Shown: in pieces, positions 33,135-41,993 of the stretch | How positions within the stretch are numbered: position 1 is the first letter of the stretch | Layout: each line of letters starts with the position of its first letter | Origin: Rhodospirillales bacterium | Lineage (GTDB): Bacteria > Pseudomonadota > Alphaproteobacteria > Rhodospirillales > Thalassospiraceae | Length of the DNA: 64,000 bases | Direction of reading: 5' to 3' | NCBI GenBank assembly: GCA_019634165.1 | Contig: JAHQVT010000002.1 | Span: forward strand, 231,230 to 295,229 | Program-made: the position numbers and the translations under genes | Notes under the pieces: model-generated | What the model was told of the DNA's origin: nothing | Seen by the model: the letters and a program-made list of their open reading frames with translations, nothing else | The model's database searches: none

Positions 33135-35252
33135 TCAAGGTGCTCCTACAGCCAATCGAACTAGAGACAAAATGGACACGGCATCGCGTACATAACCCAT
33201 TGCAAGATTAAAGTTGCTGCTATCGGTGTTCGGAACGAAAACCGTATCGCCAGGTTGCACCAGCGGCAGCATCGAGAAATCACCTGTTTTTGCGAAATTC
33301 ACCAGATCAAACACACGTGCCTGTGGACCTTCTTGCGCCCGATTAACCACAACGATGCGATCTTGCAGGGCGTTGGGTGAAGGACCACCTGCCTCGGCTA
33401 ATAGATCAAGGATAGTCATACGGTCATCAAAACCATAGCGTCCCGGACGTCCAACCGCACCAAGCACACGCACCGTGCGTTCACGCGGCTGCTCAAGCCA
33501 ATCACGATCACGTTCAGGAATGTAAATAACGTCTTCGGGCATAATATCAGGGATCAGCGCATCGTCGCCGGTTTCAAAATACAGGTTAAGGTTTACCTCA
33601 GACACCCGTGCATTTTCTTCACCACGGTGCGTAACCCGCACATTTGACAGATCAGCACGCGCTGTCGGTCCCTGTGCTGCGGACAGCAGGTCAAGGAAGT
33701 TAAGCTCCGAGTTAAAAGCATAGCGCCCCGGTGCTTTGACCTGACCAAAGATATAGATCGAACGATCTGATGCCTGACGCACCCACTGGGACCGGTTGTC
33801 ATTCGGATCTTTTGGAAGTTCGGGAACAACAATTGTCGCACCGGCAGAAATCACCGGCAAGTCCCGCGAATGCCCGCCGTTATCAAGGAAACGCTTCAAG
33901 TCAAATGACTTGGTCACGATCTCACCGGTACCATCGGGCAGCAAAACCTGAACATGTGCTGTATCTGCAGATGCTGCCGGACCGCCAGCATGGGCCAATA
34001 GATCAAGGATGTTCATTTCATCAGACCACTCGTAGCGGCCGGGGCGATTAATCGCACCAATAATGCGGATTGCGCGGTTCGGGCTGACCTTAAGCCATGA
34101 TTTTTCATTCATGTCGGTCTTTTCAGGAACGAATACTGCGTCTCCTGCAGTAATCATCGGTAGCGAAGATTCATTTGTACCTTCGGTGAAAGCTGACAGA
34201 TCGAAAGGTTCGACAGTACCATCTTGCTTAAGAATACGGATCTGGCGGGTCTCGGCAAAACGTGTTGGACCACCAGAGTTCGCAAGAATATCAAGGAAGC
34301 TTGCGCCTTCTTTGGTCTCATAGGCACCGGGTTTAAACACCTCGCCCATAACATAGACGACGCGTGCGCCAACCTTAACCTGATCAGATGCTTGGGGAAC
34401 AAATATGGTGTCACCGGGATTAAGGTCCGGCATCAAACCATCTGAACCTGTATCCATATATTCGCGCATGTTGAACGGAAACGGCTTGTTGTCTGCAATA
34501 ATGCGGATCTGTTCGATCCCGGCATATCTTGTGACACCACCTGCACGCATGATCATGTCAATGATCGAGCTGCCTTCCTTATAGCCAAAGGTGCCCGGAC
34601 GATGCACTTCGCCAAAGACGTAGATTGCAGCCCCATCTTCGGCGGCATCACCCGATGCAGAAAGGGTTTTTGCATCAAATTCGATCTGTACATTGCCGGT
34701 AAGCGGCGAGGCAGGAACGAAAATAACATCAAGCGACTGTAACTCTGGGATCAACGCCGGATCACCAACATCAAGGTATTTCTTGTAGTCAAATTTCTGT
34801 GCCACGCCATTTCGGCGCAATTGCAGTCGATCCAACTGCGCGCCTTGCGCAAGACCACCGGCAGCGGTGATCGCCATCTGCACAGTAGAATTCGCAGCAA
34901 GGTCCACTGGCCCTGGGTTTTTGACATAGCCAAGAACGGATACCACAAGACGGTGCTGTTTGACCGACACCTCAAGGCGTGACAGATCCTTATACACCTT
35001 GCTGATAGCAGATCGGACCGCTTCACGCGCTGCACCGATCGAAAGACCAGAAAGATAAACTTCGCCAACTTCCGGCAAGGTTAAAGCGCCATCCCGGCCA
35101 ATCTGAAATGGTTCAGCAAATGCCGGCTCACCCGGCAAAATGATTGAGATAATATCTCCTGGCTGAAGCGGCAATTCGTTAGCTGCCTTCGCAGCCGAGT
35201 AAGCTGCCACCACACCACAAAGAATAATCAGAAGGACCAGGATGCGTTTCAT
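33135..35252 (-). CDS. Polysaccharide export protein with six SLBB repeats (Wza/SypC-like)
   Basis: 705 residues, signal peptide ending near SAAKA. N-terminal Poly_export domain (about 24-100: LPLQPGDIISIILPGE). Six SLBB-type beta-grasp repeats follow, each opening with a G-x-V/I-x-x-PG motif: VLGYVKNPGPV, VFGEVHRPGTF, VMGEVFKPGAY, IIGAINRPGRY, IFGQVKAPGRY and VLGAVGRPGRY. The end (NFNLAMGYVRDAVSILSLVRLAVGAP) is amphipathic, like the outer-membrane helix of Wza. There is no lipobox. Wza has far fewer SLBB repeats, so this predicts an unusually long periplasmic channel. It overlaps its upstream neighbour by 4 bp. Confidence 0.9.
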   Translation of the reverse strand: MKRILVLLIILCGVVAAYSAAKAANELPLQPGDIISIILPGEPAFAEPFQIGRDGALTLPEVGEVYLSGLSIGAAREAVRSAISKVYKDLSRLEVSVKQHRLVVSVLGYVKNPGPVDLAANSTVQMAITAAGGLAQGAQLDRLQLRRNGVAQKFDYKKYLDVGDPALIPELQSLDVIFVPASPLTGNVQIEFDAKTLSASGDAAEDGAAIYVFGEVHRPGTFGYKEGSSIIDMIMRAGGVTRYAGIEQIRIIADNKPFPFNMREYMDTGSDGLMPDLNPGDTIFVPQASDQVKVGARVVYVMGEVFKPGAYETKEGASFLDILANSGGPTRFAETRQIRILKQDGTVEPFDLSAFTEGTNESSLPMITAGDAVFVPEKTDMNEKSWLKVSPNRAIRIIGAINRPGRYEWSDEMNILDLLAHAGGPAASADTAHVQVLLPDGTGEIVTKSFDLKRFLDNGGHSRDLPVISAGATIVVPELPKDPNDNRSQWVRQASDRSIYIFGQVKAPGRYAFNSELNFLDLLSAAQGPTARADLSNVRVTHRGEENARVSEVNLNLYFETGDDALIPDIMPEDVIYIPERDRDWLEQPRERTVRVLGAVGRPGRYGFDDRMTILDLLAEAGGPSPNALQDRIVVVNRAQEGPQARVFDLVNFAKTGDFSMLPLVQPGDTVFVPNTDSSNFNLAMGYVRDAVSILSLVRLAVGAP

Positions 35253-35656
35253 GATGCCTCCTCAACGGCATATGCCATTTTTTCATCGGAATGCTGCAAG
35301 TCGTGGTCAACCCAGAAGCGCATCTGACGTGTCATGCGTTCCAAAACGGCCAGATTGCTAAAGGTTTCAGCGTCCATACCATTGACGCAGAAACGCGCGG
35401 TACGCACCCATTGCAGTTGTGCATTGCGAAGATATGCCGGAAACTTATCCTCACCGCCCAGAAGCTTGATGTTCTGGATTTCATTGCGCAGTTCGGACAA
35501 ACGGCGTGCTTCAGCCGAGGCATATTCATCAAGATCGGCATGCCAAGGATAATGTGATTCGACAACACCACCATGCCCATATGGCGGCCATGGCGTGCAC
35601 CCTGCCCCAAGGGCCAGAACAGCCACAGCAGAAGAAACAAGGATCAAGCGCCTCAT
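35249..35656 (-). CDS. Small lipoprotein of the export operon
   Basis: 135 residues with signal and lipobox LGAGC (Cys about 20), so a predicted lipoprotein. The rest is largely helical (EYASAEARRLSELRNEIQNIKLL) with one further Cys. No family recognised. ATGA overlaps on both sides show coupling with the STAS and export genes. In V. fischeri the gene at this place (sypB) encodes an OmpA-like protein, which this is not. Confidence 0.75.
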   Translation of the reverse strand: MRRLILVSSAVAVLALGAGCTPWPPYGHGGVVESHYPWHADLDEYASAEARRLSELRNEIQNIKLLGGEDKFPAYLRNAQLQWVRTARFCVNGMDAETFSNLAVLERMTRQMRFWVDHDLQHSDEKMAYAVEEAS

Positions 35657-35955
35657 TGTGCTGCCTCCTTGTTCTCGATGACTGGGATGGTCTTGTCGAT
35701 GCGCAGGAACTGCAAAATTTCAAGCGGCTGCCCTTTGGCACCGATGATCTGCATCGGAATTGAGCGTTCTTTCAAACGTTTAAAAAGAAACACAATGGCG
35801 CCGATGCCAGAACTGTCCATAAAGGATACAGCGCCAAGATCGACCGTTACTTCCTGTGTGGCATCACGTGCCGCTTTTTCGAACGATGGCCGTACCTTGT
35901 TGACGGACATTGCATCGAAATCTTCGGTGATGCTGATAAGATGGGTATTGTCCAT
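35653..35955 (-). CDS. STAS-domain protein (2), SypA-like, first gene of the export operon
   Basis: 100 residues; ATG 35955 follows GGAGG. The STAS phospho-site is FMDSSGIGAIVFLF. It leads an operon STAS - lipoprotein - SLBB export protein - ATPase, which mirrors sypA-sypB-sypC-sypD. Its likely partner is the kinase/receiver/phosphatase at 30420-31877. Preceded by a sigma-54 promoter and a perfect activator palindrome. Confidence 0.9.
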   Translation of the reverse strand: MDNTHLISITEDFDAMSVNKVRPSFEKAARDATQEVTVDLGAVSFMDSSGIGAIVFLFKRLKERSIPMQIIGAKGQPLEILQFLRIDKTIPVIENKEAAQ

Positions 35956-35990
35956 GTTAGCCTCCATAAAAATCATCTGGACTAACAAAA

Positions 35991-36005
35991 GCAACCCTCA
36001 GGCCA
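35991..36005 (-). promoter_or_regulatory. Sigma-54 promoter of the STAS-export operon, inside a hairpin
   Basis: Minus strand TGGCCTGAGGGTTGC, exact spacing, predicted start about 35979. The -12 half lies in the 3' arm of an inverted repeat AAGCAACC / GGTTGCTT (35989-36021). That repeat, followed by TTG on the minus strand, may end transcripts arriving from the sugar-transferase operon. Confidence 0.78.
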
Positions 36006-36068
36006 AGCCCAAAGGTTGCTTATTTTCAATGCCTTAATGTTATTTTGGCAGGTGCATCTTGTCTCATC

Positions 36069-36081
36069 TCTCAAATTGAGA
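36069..36081. promoter_or_regulatory. TCTCA-N3-TGAGA activator site (perfect copy, with flanking half-sites)
   Basis: TCTCA-AAT-TGAGA, centred 71 bp from the -24 GG of the STAS promoter. Extra half-sites TCTCA (36062-36066) and TGAGA (36089-36093) flank it, giving four half-sites in 32 bp. Confidence 0.78.
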
Positions 36082-36102
36082 GACGTTTTGAGAAGCGGTT
36101 TT

Positions 36103-36744
36103 TTACTGCCCGCGTCCCAACACCATCACGCCAACGGTACGGAATGCGATCAGGATATCCTGAGCAAACCAAGACTTAAGCTCACCCAGTTGCAAAGCAT
36201 AGGCATGGTCGTAAGAGACCTTGGATCGCACATCATCAAGACTCTCGTCATACCCTTGATAAACCTGTGCAAGTCCCGTCACCCCAGGGCGCAAACCATA
36301 CGTTCTATCAGCATAGAACGGGATAGCTGTCTCAAGCTGGCCATAGAAACCCGGACGTTCAGGACGTGGACCAATCAGCGACATATCGCCACGCAGCACA
36401 TTGAAAATCTGCGGCAGTTCATCAATCCGGCTTTTGCGTAAGAAACGACCAAACCGGGTAATACGCGGATCTTTTTTCGATGCCCAAACGGCACCGGTGC
36501 TGGCTTCCGCGTCACTGCGCATGGAACGAAACTTGTACATCCAGAACATTTCAACATGATCATAATGGCTACGCCCGATGCGAAGCTGTTTAAAAATGAT
36601 CGGACCGGGGCTGTCGATTTTGATGAGCACTGCAACAATCGGAAGCAGCGGCAAAACCATAATCAGCAGTATAGTGGCCAAAACGATATCAAAAGTCCGC
36701 TTGGCAAACAGGACGGTCTTAGGGACGTAGGATTGTTCAATCAT
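36103..36744 (-). CDS. Undecaprenyl-phosphate sugar-1-phosphate transferase (priming enzyme, SypR/ExoY-like)
   Basis: 213-residue bacterial sugar transferase that would start repeat-unit assembly by placing a sugar-1-phosphate on undecaprenyl phosphate. One N-terminal TM (about 17-38), then MYKFRSMRSDAE, RFGRFLRKSRIDELPQIFNVLRGDMSLIGPRPERP and LRPGVTGLAQV, all hallmark motifs. It is short and of the single-TM ExoY type. Last gene of the operon starting at 40748; it overlaps the upstream glycosyltransferase by 4 bp. Confidence 0.93.
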   Translation of the reverse strand: MIEQSYVPKTVLFAKRTFDIVLATILLIMVLPLLPIVAVLIKIDSPGPIIFKQLRIGRSHYDHVEMFWMYKFRSMRSDAEASTGAVWASKKDPRITRFGRFLRKSRIDELPQIFNVLRGDMSLIGPRPERPGFYGQLETAIPFYADRTYGLRPGVTGLAQVYQGYDESLDDVRSKVSYDHAYALQLGELKSWFAQDILIAFRTVGVMVLGRGQ

Positions 36745-37922
36745 GACGATGCTCCTTGTTTAGGACTGCGTTTCCAACCGCCAAGTTCGAGACCGAACAA
36801 ATAGCGCGTAGCGCCGACAAAGCCGGCTGCGTATCCAGATACGAGATACTGGCAAAGTGCGAATGGTTTGAAACGTCGAAGGCCGGGAATAAATTGCGCT
36901 ACGCCACCAGATACAAGCCCGGCAGCAAGCATCAGGAAAACAACTAAAAATGCGACGCTGCTGGCTGCAAGAACGGCAGATCCAAACAACGCAAACAAAA
37001 GGATATAGGGCATCAGAGTGCGCAACGCCTTGCCAGAAGCAAAGGCAAGTGCCACCCCGCGATATTTCGGATGTAGTAGGTCTTTCAGCATCAAAAGCTG
37101 CTGCATGTTTCCCGCCGCGATACGTCTCCGGCGACGAAAATCAAGACCGACATCTGATGTCTCAAGTTCGAGTGCCACAATATCGGTATCATAGATGATG
37201 CGCTTACCCTGACGGATCGCATTCATCGGCATGATGAAATCATCGTTGATGGTATGTGGCGGAAGTGGTTCGAAAACCGAAGAACGAAACGCATAACAAG
37301 CGCCATGCACCCCCAAAGGGGCACCAAGACTGGCCTCGCCAAGCTTGATAGTCACCTGATAATCCCAATAAAGCTTTTCTCCAACGCTGCCTGGTGCGGC
37401 CAATTTATAGGTCGCAGCCACCACACCGATATTGGTATCGGCCATGTGACCGGCAAAACGTTGCAAAGCATCTATCGACAATAGGGCAGATGCATCCGAA
37501 AGAACCACAATCTCGCTTGTGATCCGCGGGATCATTTCATTCAAAACGCACAGCTTTCCGCGGTTTGGCTGCAGATTAAGAATACGTATTTGTAGATCGC
37601 GGCATTCTGGCTCGCGGCAGGTATCACGTGCCACGTTGAATGTCTCATCGTCACACCCATCAAGCGCAACAATGACATCTAGCTTATCCGTTGGGTAATC
37701 TAGCATCGCCAAATTACGAATCTTGTCTGCAATCACGCCAGCTTCATTATGAGCCGGTATCAAAACGGTGATTTCCGGCAAATCAGGATCGGCTAGGTTT
37801 TCGACCGGTTCGCTTTGTTTACGTTTCGCAGCTTGGCCTAAAATCCACGGAAAAACCGCATGGTGATAGGCCGCCAACGTCAAAGCGCCAATCGTGCAGG
37901 TTTCAAGAACAGGAATAGTCAT
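36741..37922 (-). CDS. Membrane glycosyltransferase, family 2
   Basis: 393 residues. Processive-type GT2 with an N-terminal hydrophobic segment, catalytic domain (ITVLIPAHNEAGVIADKIRN; VIVALDGCDDET; VVLSDASALL; RRRRIAAGN), and about three C-terminal TM segments (about 295-375). It should extend the lipid-linked repeat unit at the inner membrane. ATG 37922 is spaced properly from AAGGG; ATG 37928 is an in-frame alternative too close to it. Confidence 0.88.
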   Translation of the reverse strand: MTIPVLETCTIGALTLAAYHHAVFPWILGQAAKRKQSEPVENLADPDLPEITVLIPAHNEAGVIADKIRNLAMLDYPTDKLDVIVALDGCDDETFNVARDTCREPECRDLQIRILNLQPNRGKLCVLNEMIPRITSEIVVLSDASALLSIDALQRFAGHMADTNIGVVAATYKLAAPGSVGEKLYWDYQVTIKLGEASLGAPLGVHGACYAFRSSVFEPLPPHTINDDFIMPMNAIRQGKRIIYDTDIVALELETSDVGLDFRRRRRIAAGNMQQLLMLKDLLHPKYRGVALAFASGKALRTLMPYILLFALFGSAVLAASSVAFLVVFLMLAAGLVSGGVAQFIPGLRRFKPFALCQYLVSGYAAGFVGATRYLFGLELGGWKRSPKQGASS

Positions 37923-37937
37923 ATCCATTTCCCTTCA

Positions 37938-38999
37938 TCATGCCGTGTGAAGCTGGCGGTAGGCCGCAGCCATTTTACGAACATCCCACTTGGCTTCGAC
38001 GTGGCTGCGCGGCGAACATTTAAGATTGCGATCCAAAGCACGGCGCAGGGCACGGGTAAGTTCGGCAAGATCATCAGCAGGAACCAAGTGACCGGTTTCT
38101 GGACATAACGTTTGTCCGGCCGCGCCAACATCCATCACAACAGCCGGGATACCGCAGGACTGTGCTTCGAGCGGCGAAAGCGGTAAGCCCTCATTGCGCG
38201 ATGGCAAGCAAAACAGATCAAGCGACTGATAGAAGCGCGGCATGTCATCGACATGCCCGATCAGATGGATGCGCTCCAAAACGTCAAGTTCTTGGGCCAA
38301 ATCAATCAATGCATCGCGTTGGCTACCCTGCCCGGCAACAGCCAGATGAATATCGTCTGGCAGATGCGCCAATGCATTGACCAGATTGTCGACACCTTTG
38401 ACCGGCTCAAGCCGTGCCGAACAGCCAATCAAAGTTACTGTTGTCGGCAAGCCAAGTTCGGTTCTGGCGGCAATCTTGTTGCCCGGCACAAACCGTTCAC
38501 AGTCAATACCGTTCAGCACAGTCTGATAATCCCGACCGGGAAGGAAGGTCATCGCATTTGCCGCAACATGCGGCGCATCAGCGACCAAAACCGGCCGAAC
38601 CAAACTGATCGCGGCATTCTGAACATGACGACGGCGGGTTGATTGCAGATGCCATGCATCATGTTCTGTGTGAATGACCCGCGAAACACCAGCCAACCGC
38701 GCAGCAAGGCCACCATAGATCAGGGGACCAACATGATGGGTGTGGACAATATCCGCACCAATTTCACGCAACAGACGCGCAAGACGAAAAACCGTCCGCA
38801 AACTTGATCCCGGCGCCTTTTTTAAAAGGTGGATCTGGGCGGGAACTTCTTTAAGGATACGCCATCCGGACTCCTGTCCTTCAAGGCTGATCAGATGAAC
38901 CTTGTAATCCGGACCGGCAAAGCGGCACAGATCAATCGCCATGTTTTCAAGACCGCCCGGGCGCAAATGCTGCACGATCTGTACGAGTATCTTTTGCAT
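37938..38999 (-). CDS. Glycosyltransferase, family 4
   Basis: 353-residue GT-B enzyme. N-terminal acceptor domain with HLRPGGLENMAIDL; C-terminal nucleotide-sugar domain with the E-x7-E motif in PSRNEGLPLSPLEAQSCGIP. Uses a nucleotide sugar to add one residue to the repeat unit. One base separates its ATG from the stop of the Wzz-like gene. Confidence 0.9.
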   Translation of the reverse strand: MQKILVQIVQHLRPGGLENMAIDLCRFAGPDYKVHLISLEGQESGWRILKEVPAQIHLLKKAPGSSLRTVFRLARLLREIGADIVHTHHVGPLIYGGLAARLAGVSRVIHTEHDAWHLQSTRRRHVQNAAISLVRPVLVADAPHVAANAMTFLPGRDYQTVLNGIDCERFVPGNKIAARTELGLPTTVTLIGCSARLEPVKGVDNLVNALAHLPDDIHLAVAGQGSQRDALIDLAQELDVLERIHLIGHVDDMPRFYQSLDLFCLPSRNEGLPLSPLEAQSCGIPAVVMDVGAAGQTLCPETGHLVPADDLAELTRALRRALDRNLKCSPRSHVEAKWDVRKMAAAYRQLHTA

Positions 39000-39000
39000 G

Positions 39001-40512
39001 TTAACTTACTCCCTGGACGCTGGCGTCTGTTTGCTTTTCGCTGTTCATAAGGGCCTCAATCGAGACTTCATCGCTCGGCAGGCCCGGGATTCTGGTAAAG
39101 ACGGGGGCATCGACAAGCTTGGCAAGGCTGTCACGTCGCCATACCCCCGTATCAAGAAGCTCCGCCACAACGCCAAGCCCGATCCCGCCAAAAATACCCC
39201 CGGCAATCCCGGCAATCAGATACATGATCAACGGCATGGTAGATGGGGCTTTCGGGGTGAAGGGGGGATCAATCAATTTAACCCGTTCACTTTCTTCAGC
39301 ACGCCCGAGTGCCCCGGTGATCTCTGCCTTTTGATGGCGCTCAGTAAGGTCTTCGTAAATCTTGCGTTTCACCGTGATGTTGCGGTTTAGCTCGTTCAAA
39401 CGACGGTCATGTTCACCAAATGACGTCACCCGACCAGTAATCCGACCTACTTCAGATTGAAGCTCGCGGACTTCTTCCTTAAGGCGCTGATACTGAGCTT
39501 CGGCTTCTTGAAGACGTTCAAGCTGTGACACCAAAAGCGTCTGCCCGCCATTTTCGCCGTCATTACCCGTTTTGCTTGCCGCTAGGTTCCAAAGACGTTC
39601 AAGTTCTTCCGGGTTCAATTCCCGACTTTCGCTAAGAACCTTGGCGCGTTCTTCTTGCAAACTCGCAAGTTGGCGCTTGGCGGCCTGAACCTTGGAATGG
39701 TTATCGGTGTATCGAGAACTCATAATCGCCAATTCCGAAAGAGTTTCGACGATTGCATCTTCGATACGCCCGATCACAGGATTGGTTTGCGACAAACGGC
39801 TTCTCAGTGACTTCCGTTCCGCTTCTGCCCCCTGAAGGTCAACGGTGCGCTGTGCCAACATTTCTTTCATTTCGGTCAAGCGCGCGACGTTGCCACCATG
39901 CAGGTTTGGCAGTTCGGATGCATATTTGCTGTTGTATTCCGCCAAGGCCTGCTCGGCTGCGGCAAGTTCTTTCATCCGTTCTGTCAGTTCCTGTTCAAGG
40001 AACCGTTCGGAACTAAAGATCGCTGAGCGCTGAGGTGCGATGACACGCTCGACAAAGCGCATTGAAACAAGTTTCAGAAGTTCTTCCATCCCGTCCGGAT
40101 TGCTCGCACGGTAGGTGATCTTGATCAGGTCTTCGCCCAGAAGCTTGCTGCCAATTGATTTCGACAGAATCTCAAGCGCATATGCGCGTTCCCGATCGGT
40201 CATATCGTCATTGATCAGACCTTGGTTAATCGCAACTTCCTGAAGAATATGCCGTGAATGCAACAATGCATTCAGTGCTTCCATCCGGCTTTTCAAGTTG
40301 GTCGCAACAGTCAAATCCTGAAGAAACGGGTTTTGCTTGGCCGCTTCCTGAATCAGGATGGTGGTATAGGTCTCATATTGTTTGGGTGACAGAACACCAA
40401 CTGCAAGAACCACAACAGGCATGATCAGCATCGGGATGCATATCAAATAGCGCCGACGCCATGCCCCCCACAGTAATGCTGCTAGGTTCAGAAGCAGAAT
40501 GCTCCTCATCAC
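39001..40512 (-). CDS. Wzz-type polysaccharide co-polymerase (chain-length determinant, SypO-like)
   Basis: 503 residues: TM near 22-42, a periplasmic domain with long coiled coils (about 175-400, rich in E/L/A heptads such as RLQEAEAQYQRLKEEVRELQ), and a second TM near 425-450 followed by a ~50-residue cytoplasmic tail. The tail lacks a kinase domain; the separate ATPase at 32422-33132 probably supplies it. The proline-rich segment DPPFTPKAPSTM before TM2 is typical. ATGA overlap with the lipoprotein gene upstream. Confidence 0.9.
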   Translation of the reverse strand: MMRSILLLNLAALLWGAWRRRYLICIPMLIMPVVVLAVGVLSPKQYETYTTILIQEAAKQNPFLQDLTVATNLKSRMEALNALLHSRHILQEVAINQGLINDDMTDRERAYALEILSKSIGSKLLGEDLIKITYRASNPDGMEELLKLVSMRFVERVIAPQRSAIFSSERFLEQELTERMKELAAAEQALAEYNSKYASELPNLHGGNVARLTEMKEMLAQRTVDLQGAEAERKSLRSRLSQTNPVIGRIEDAIVETLSELAIMSSRYTDNHSKVQAAKRQLASLQEERAKVLSESRELNPEELERLWNLAASKTGNDGENGGQTLLVSQLERLQEAEAQYQRLKEEVRELQSEVGRITGRVTSFGEHDRRLNELNRNITVKRKIYEDLTERHQKAEITGALGRAEESERVKLIDPPFTPKAPSTMPLIMYLIAGIAGGIFGGIGLGVVAELLDTGVWRRDSLAKLVDAPVFTRIPGLPSDEVSIEALMNSEKQTDASVQGVS

Positions 40513-40748
40513 TTGGTCTCCGACTTTTTCGGTGTTTTGGAATTATGCTGAGCCTGCGCATAGAGACGCGCCTTCGAAAGCATGTCTTCAACTGACACCG
40601 GGCCGCTATTCGCGTTTGCGACCGGGGCGCTTTCATGGCGGATTAGAAATTCCATGTCTTTGGGAACAAGAACCCAAGGATCATCGGGAACGGATGAACA
40701 CGCACTCAGTCCCGAAACAGCGATCAAAGCAAAAATCTGCTTTTTCAT
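40509..40748 (-). CDS. Small lipoprotein, first gene of the co-polymerase operon
   Basis: 79 residues with signal MKKQIFALIAVSGLSAC, lipobox LSAC (Cys 17). The mature part is short and charged. No family recognised. ATG 40748 is 8 nt after GGAG. It starts the operon running through the co-polymerase, two glycosyltransferases and the priming enzyme. Confidence 0.75.
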   Translation of the reverse strand: MKKQIFALIAVSGLSACSSVPDDPWVLVPKDMEFLIRHESAPVANANSGPVSVEDMLSKARLYAQAQHNSKTPKKSETK

Positions 40749-40784
40749 GATGATCTCCATCAAAGTAAGTTTGATGAAGATCTT

Positions 40785-40799
40785 TCAAGACCCGTGCCA
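40785..40799 (-). promoter_or_regulatory. Sigma-54 promoter of the co-polymerase operon
   Basis: Minus strand TGGCACGGGTCTTGA: the -24 half is a perfect consensus TGGCACG, the -12 has GA for GC. Predicted start about 40773. Confidence 0.8.
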
Positions 40800-40860
40800 C
40801 CTTCATTACATTGATTTTATTGAACAAAATTACGTTCAATGCGATTTCACGCGCAATGCG

Positions 40861-40873
40861 TCGCAAATTGAGA
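40861..40873. promoter_or_regulatory. TCTCA-N3-TGAGA site (one mismatch)
   Basis: TCGCA-AAT-TGAGA, centred 69 bp from the -24 GG of the co-polymerase promoter and just beyond the stop of the 40881-41993 gene. Confidence 0.7.
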
Positions 40874-40880
40874 GGCGTCT

Positions 40881-41993
40881 TTACAGACCGTCGATATATT
40901 CCGCTGCCTGCGCTGCTCGATCCGCCCAGCTTTCACCTGTCACACCACCGGCTCTATTGCTACGAGACGTCTCATTCTCGTCAAGAGAAGCCATCAACAT
41001 TTTGGCAAACCCGTCAGCACAGTCTGCAACACGAACATGATCCCGATAGCCATCAAGTGCAGGAAAATCGGTTGAACAAACCGGCGATCCCGCTGCCAAA
41101 TATTCACGCAGCTTAAGCGGATTACAGGCCTGGATTTGTCCGTTCTGATGGAACGGCAATATCGAGGCCGTCCAATGTCTGGAATAACGCGGAAGTTCGT
41201 GATGCGGGCGCGGGCCGATCAAAGAAATGTTTGGCTCTGCACGTAAGGCCGAGACATCACAACATTCATCGCCAATGAACAGAAACGTCCAATCAGGCAA
41301 AAGTCTTGCGGTCTTAACAATCAGATCCTGATCAAGCCACGATGCAATGCTGCCATAGAACCCCGCAACTTTGCCCGGCGGAAGATCACTTGCCGGTTTT
41401 GTCTCGCGCGTGAAAAGATCAAGATCGACGCCATGGGGAAGGTAAACCGTACGTCCCGCGTCAAATCGGGTCGCCAATGGTTTGCTGGCGGCAAAAATCA
41501 CATTGGATTTACCTGCCAATTCGCGTTCAAGCCGTGCAACCGGTTTATGATCAACTCCGGCCAGTGACGAAAAGTCATCTCCACAATAGTATGCAACGGC
41601 AGATTCCCCAAGATGCCCAACAACGTCAACCGCTGTTGGCACGGATATCCATAATAACGGATCGACAAAACCAAGTTTCCCGGCCGCTGCGCGAACCTGC
41701 CGCGCCAAAACCGTTCGATTAAACACCCGCGCAACCGACGTTCCCGGAAGCGGCAAAGCAGCCGGTGCAAGCACCGGGAACGGGCATTTAACACCGTCCT
41801 TTTTTTCGCGCGGGCGCGCAATTGCCATGCCTTTTTTCACAAGCCTACTCATATCCGAAAGCCTTGGGCGACGCATCCCAACTGAATTGACCCAAAGAAC
41901 CTGGCGGTCTTCGGCAATATGGCGGAGAAGATGCTGCGTACTTGATGGATGTCTTCCCCAATCTTCCCCAAAAACAATTACTGGGCGGCGCAT
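40881..41993 (-). CDS. Glycosyltransferase (GT-B, TuaH-like)
   Basis: 370 residues. N-terminus VIVFGEDWGRHPSSTQHLLRHI, a middle segment PLLWISVPTAVDVVG and SVAYYCGDDFSSLAGV, and a C-terminal donor domain with FYGSIASWLDQDLI and LKLREYLAAGSPVCSTDFP. This layout is that of GT-B enzymes like TuaH. Substrate unknown. The start overlaps the upstream acyltransferase gene by 16 bp. Last gene of the glmS operon. Confidence 0.78.
   Translation of the reverse strand: MRRPVIVFGEDWGRHPSSTQHLLRHIAEDRQVLWVNSVGMRRPRLSDMSRLVKKGMAIARPREKKDGVKCPFPVLAPAALPLPGTSVARVFNRTVLARQVRAAAGKLGFVDPLLWISVPTAVDVVGHLGESAVAYYCGDDFSSLAGVDHKPVARLERELAGKSNVIFAASKPLATRFDAGRTVYLPHGVDLDLFTRETKPASDLPPGKVAGFYGSIASWLDQDLIVKTARLLPDWTFLFIGDECCDVSALRAEPNISLIGPRPHHELPRYSRHWTASILPFHQNGQIQACNPLKLREYLAAGSPVCSTDFPALDGYRDHVRVADCADGFAKMLMASLDENETSRSNRAGGVTGESWADRAAQAAEYIDGL

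Noticed and set aside
40968..40985. ACGAGACGTCTCATTCTCGT dyad resembling the activator site
   Set aside because: It lies inside the coding region of a glycosyltransferase, lacks N3 spacing and has no -24/-12 element near it.
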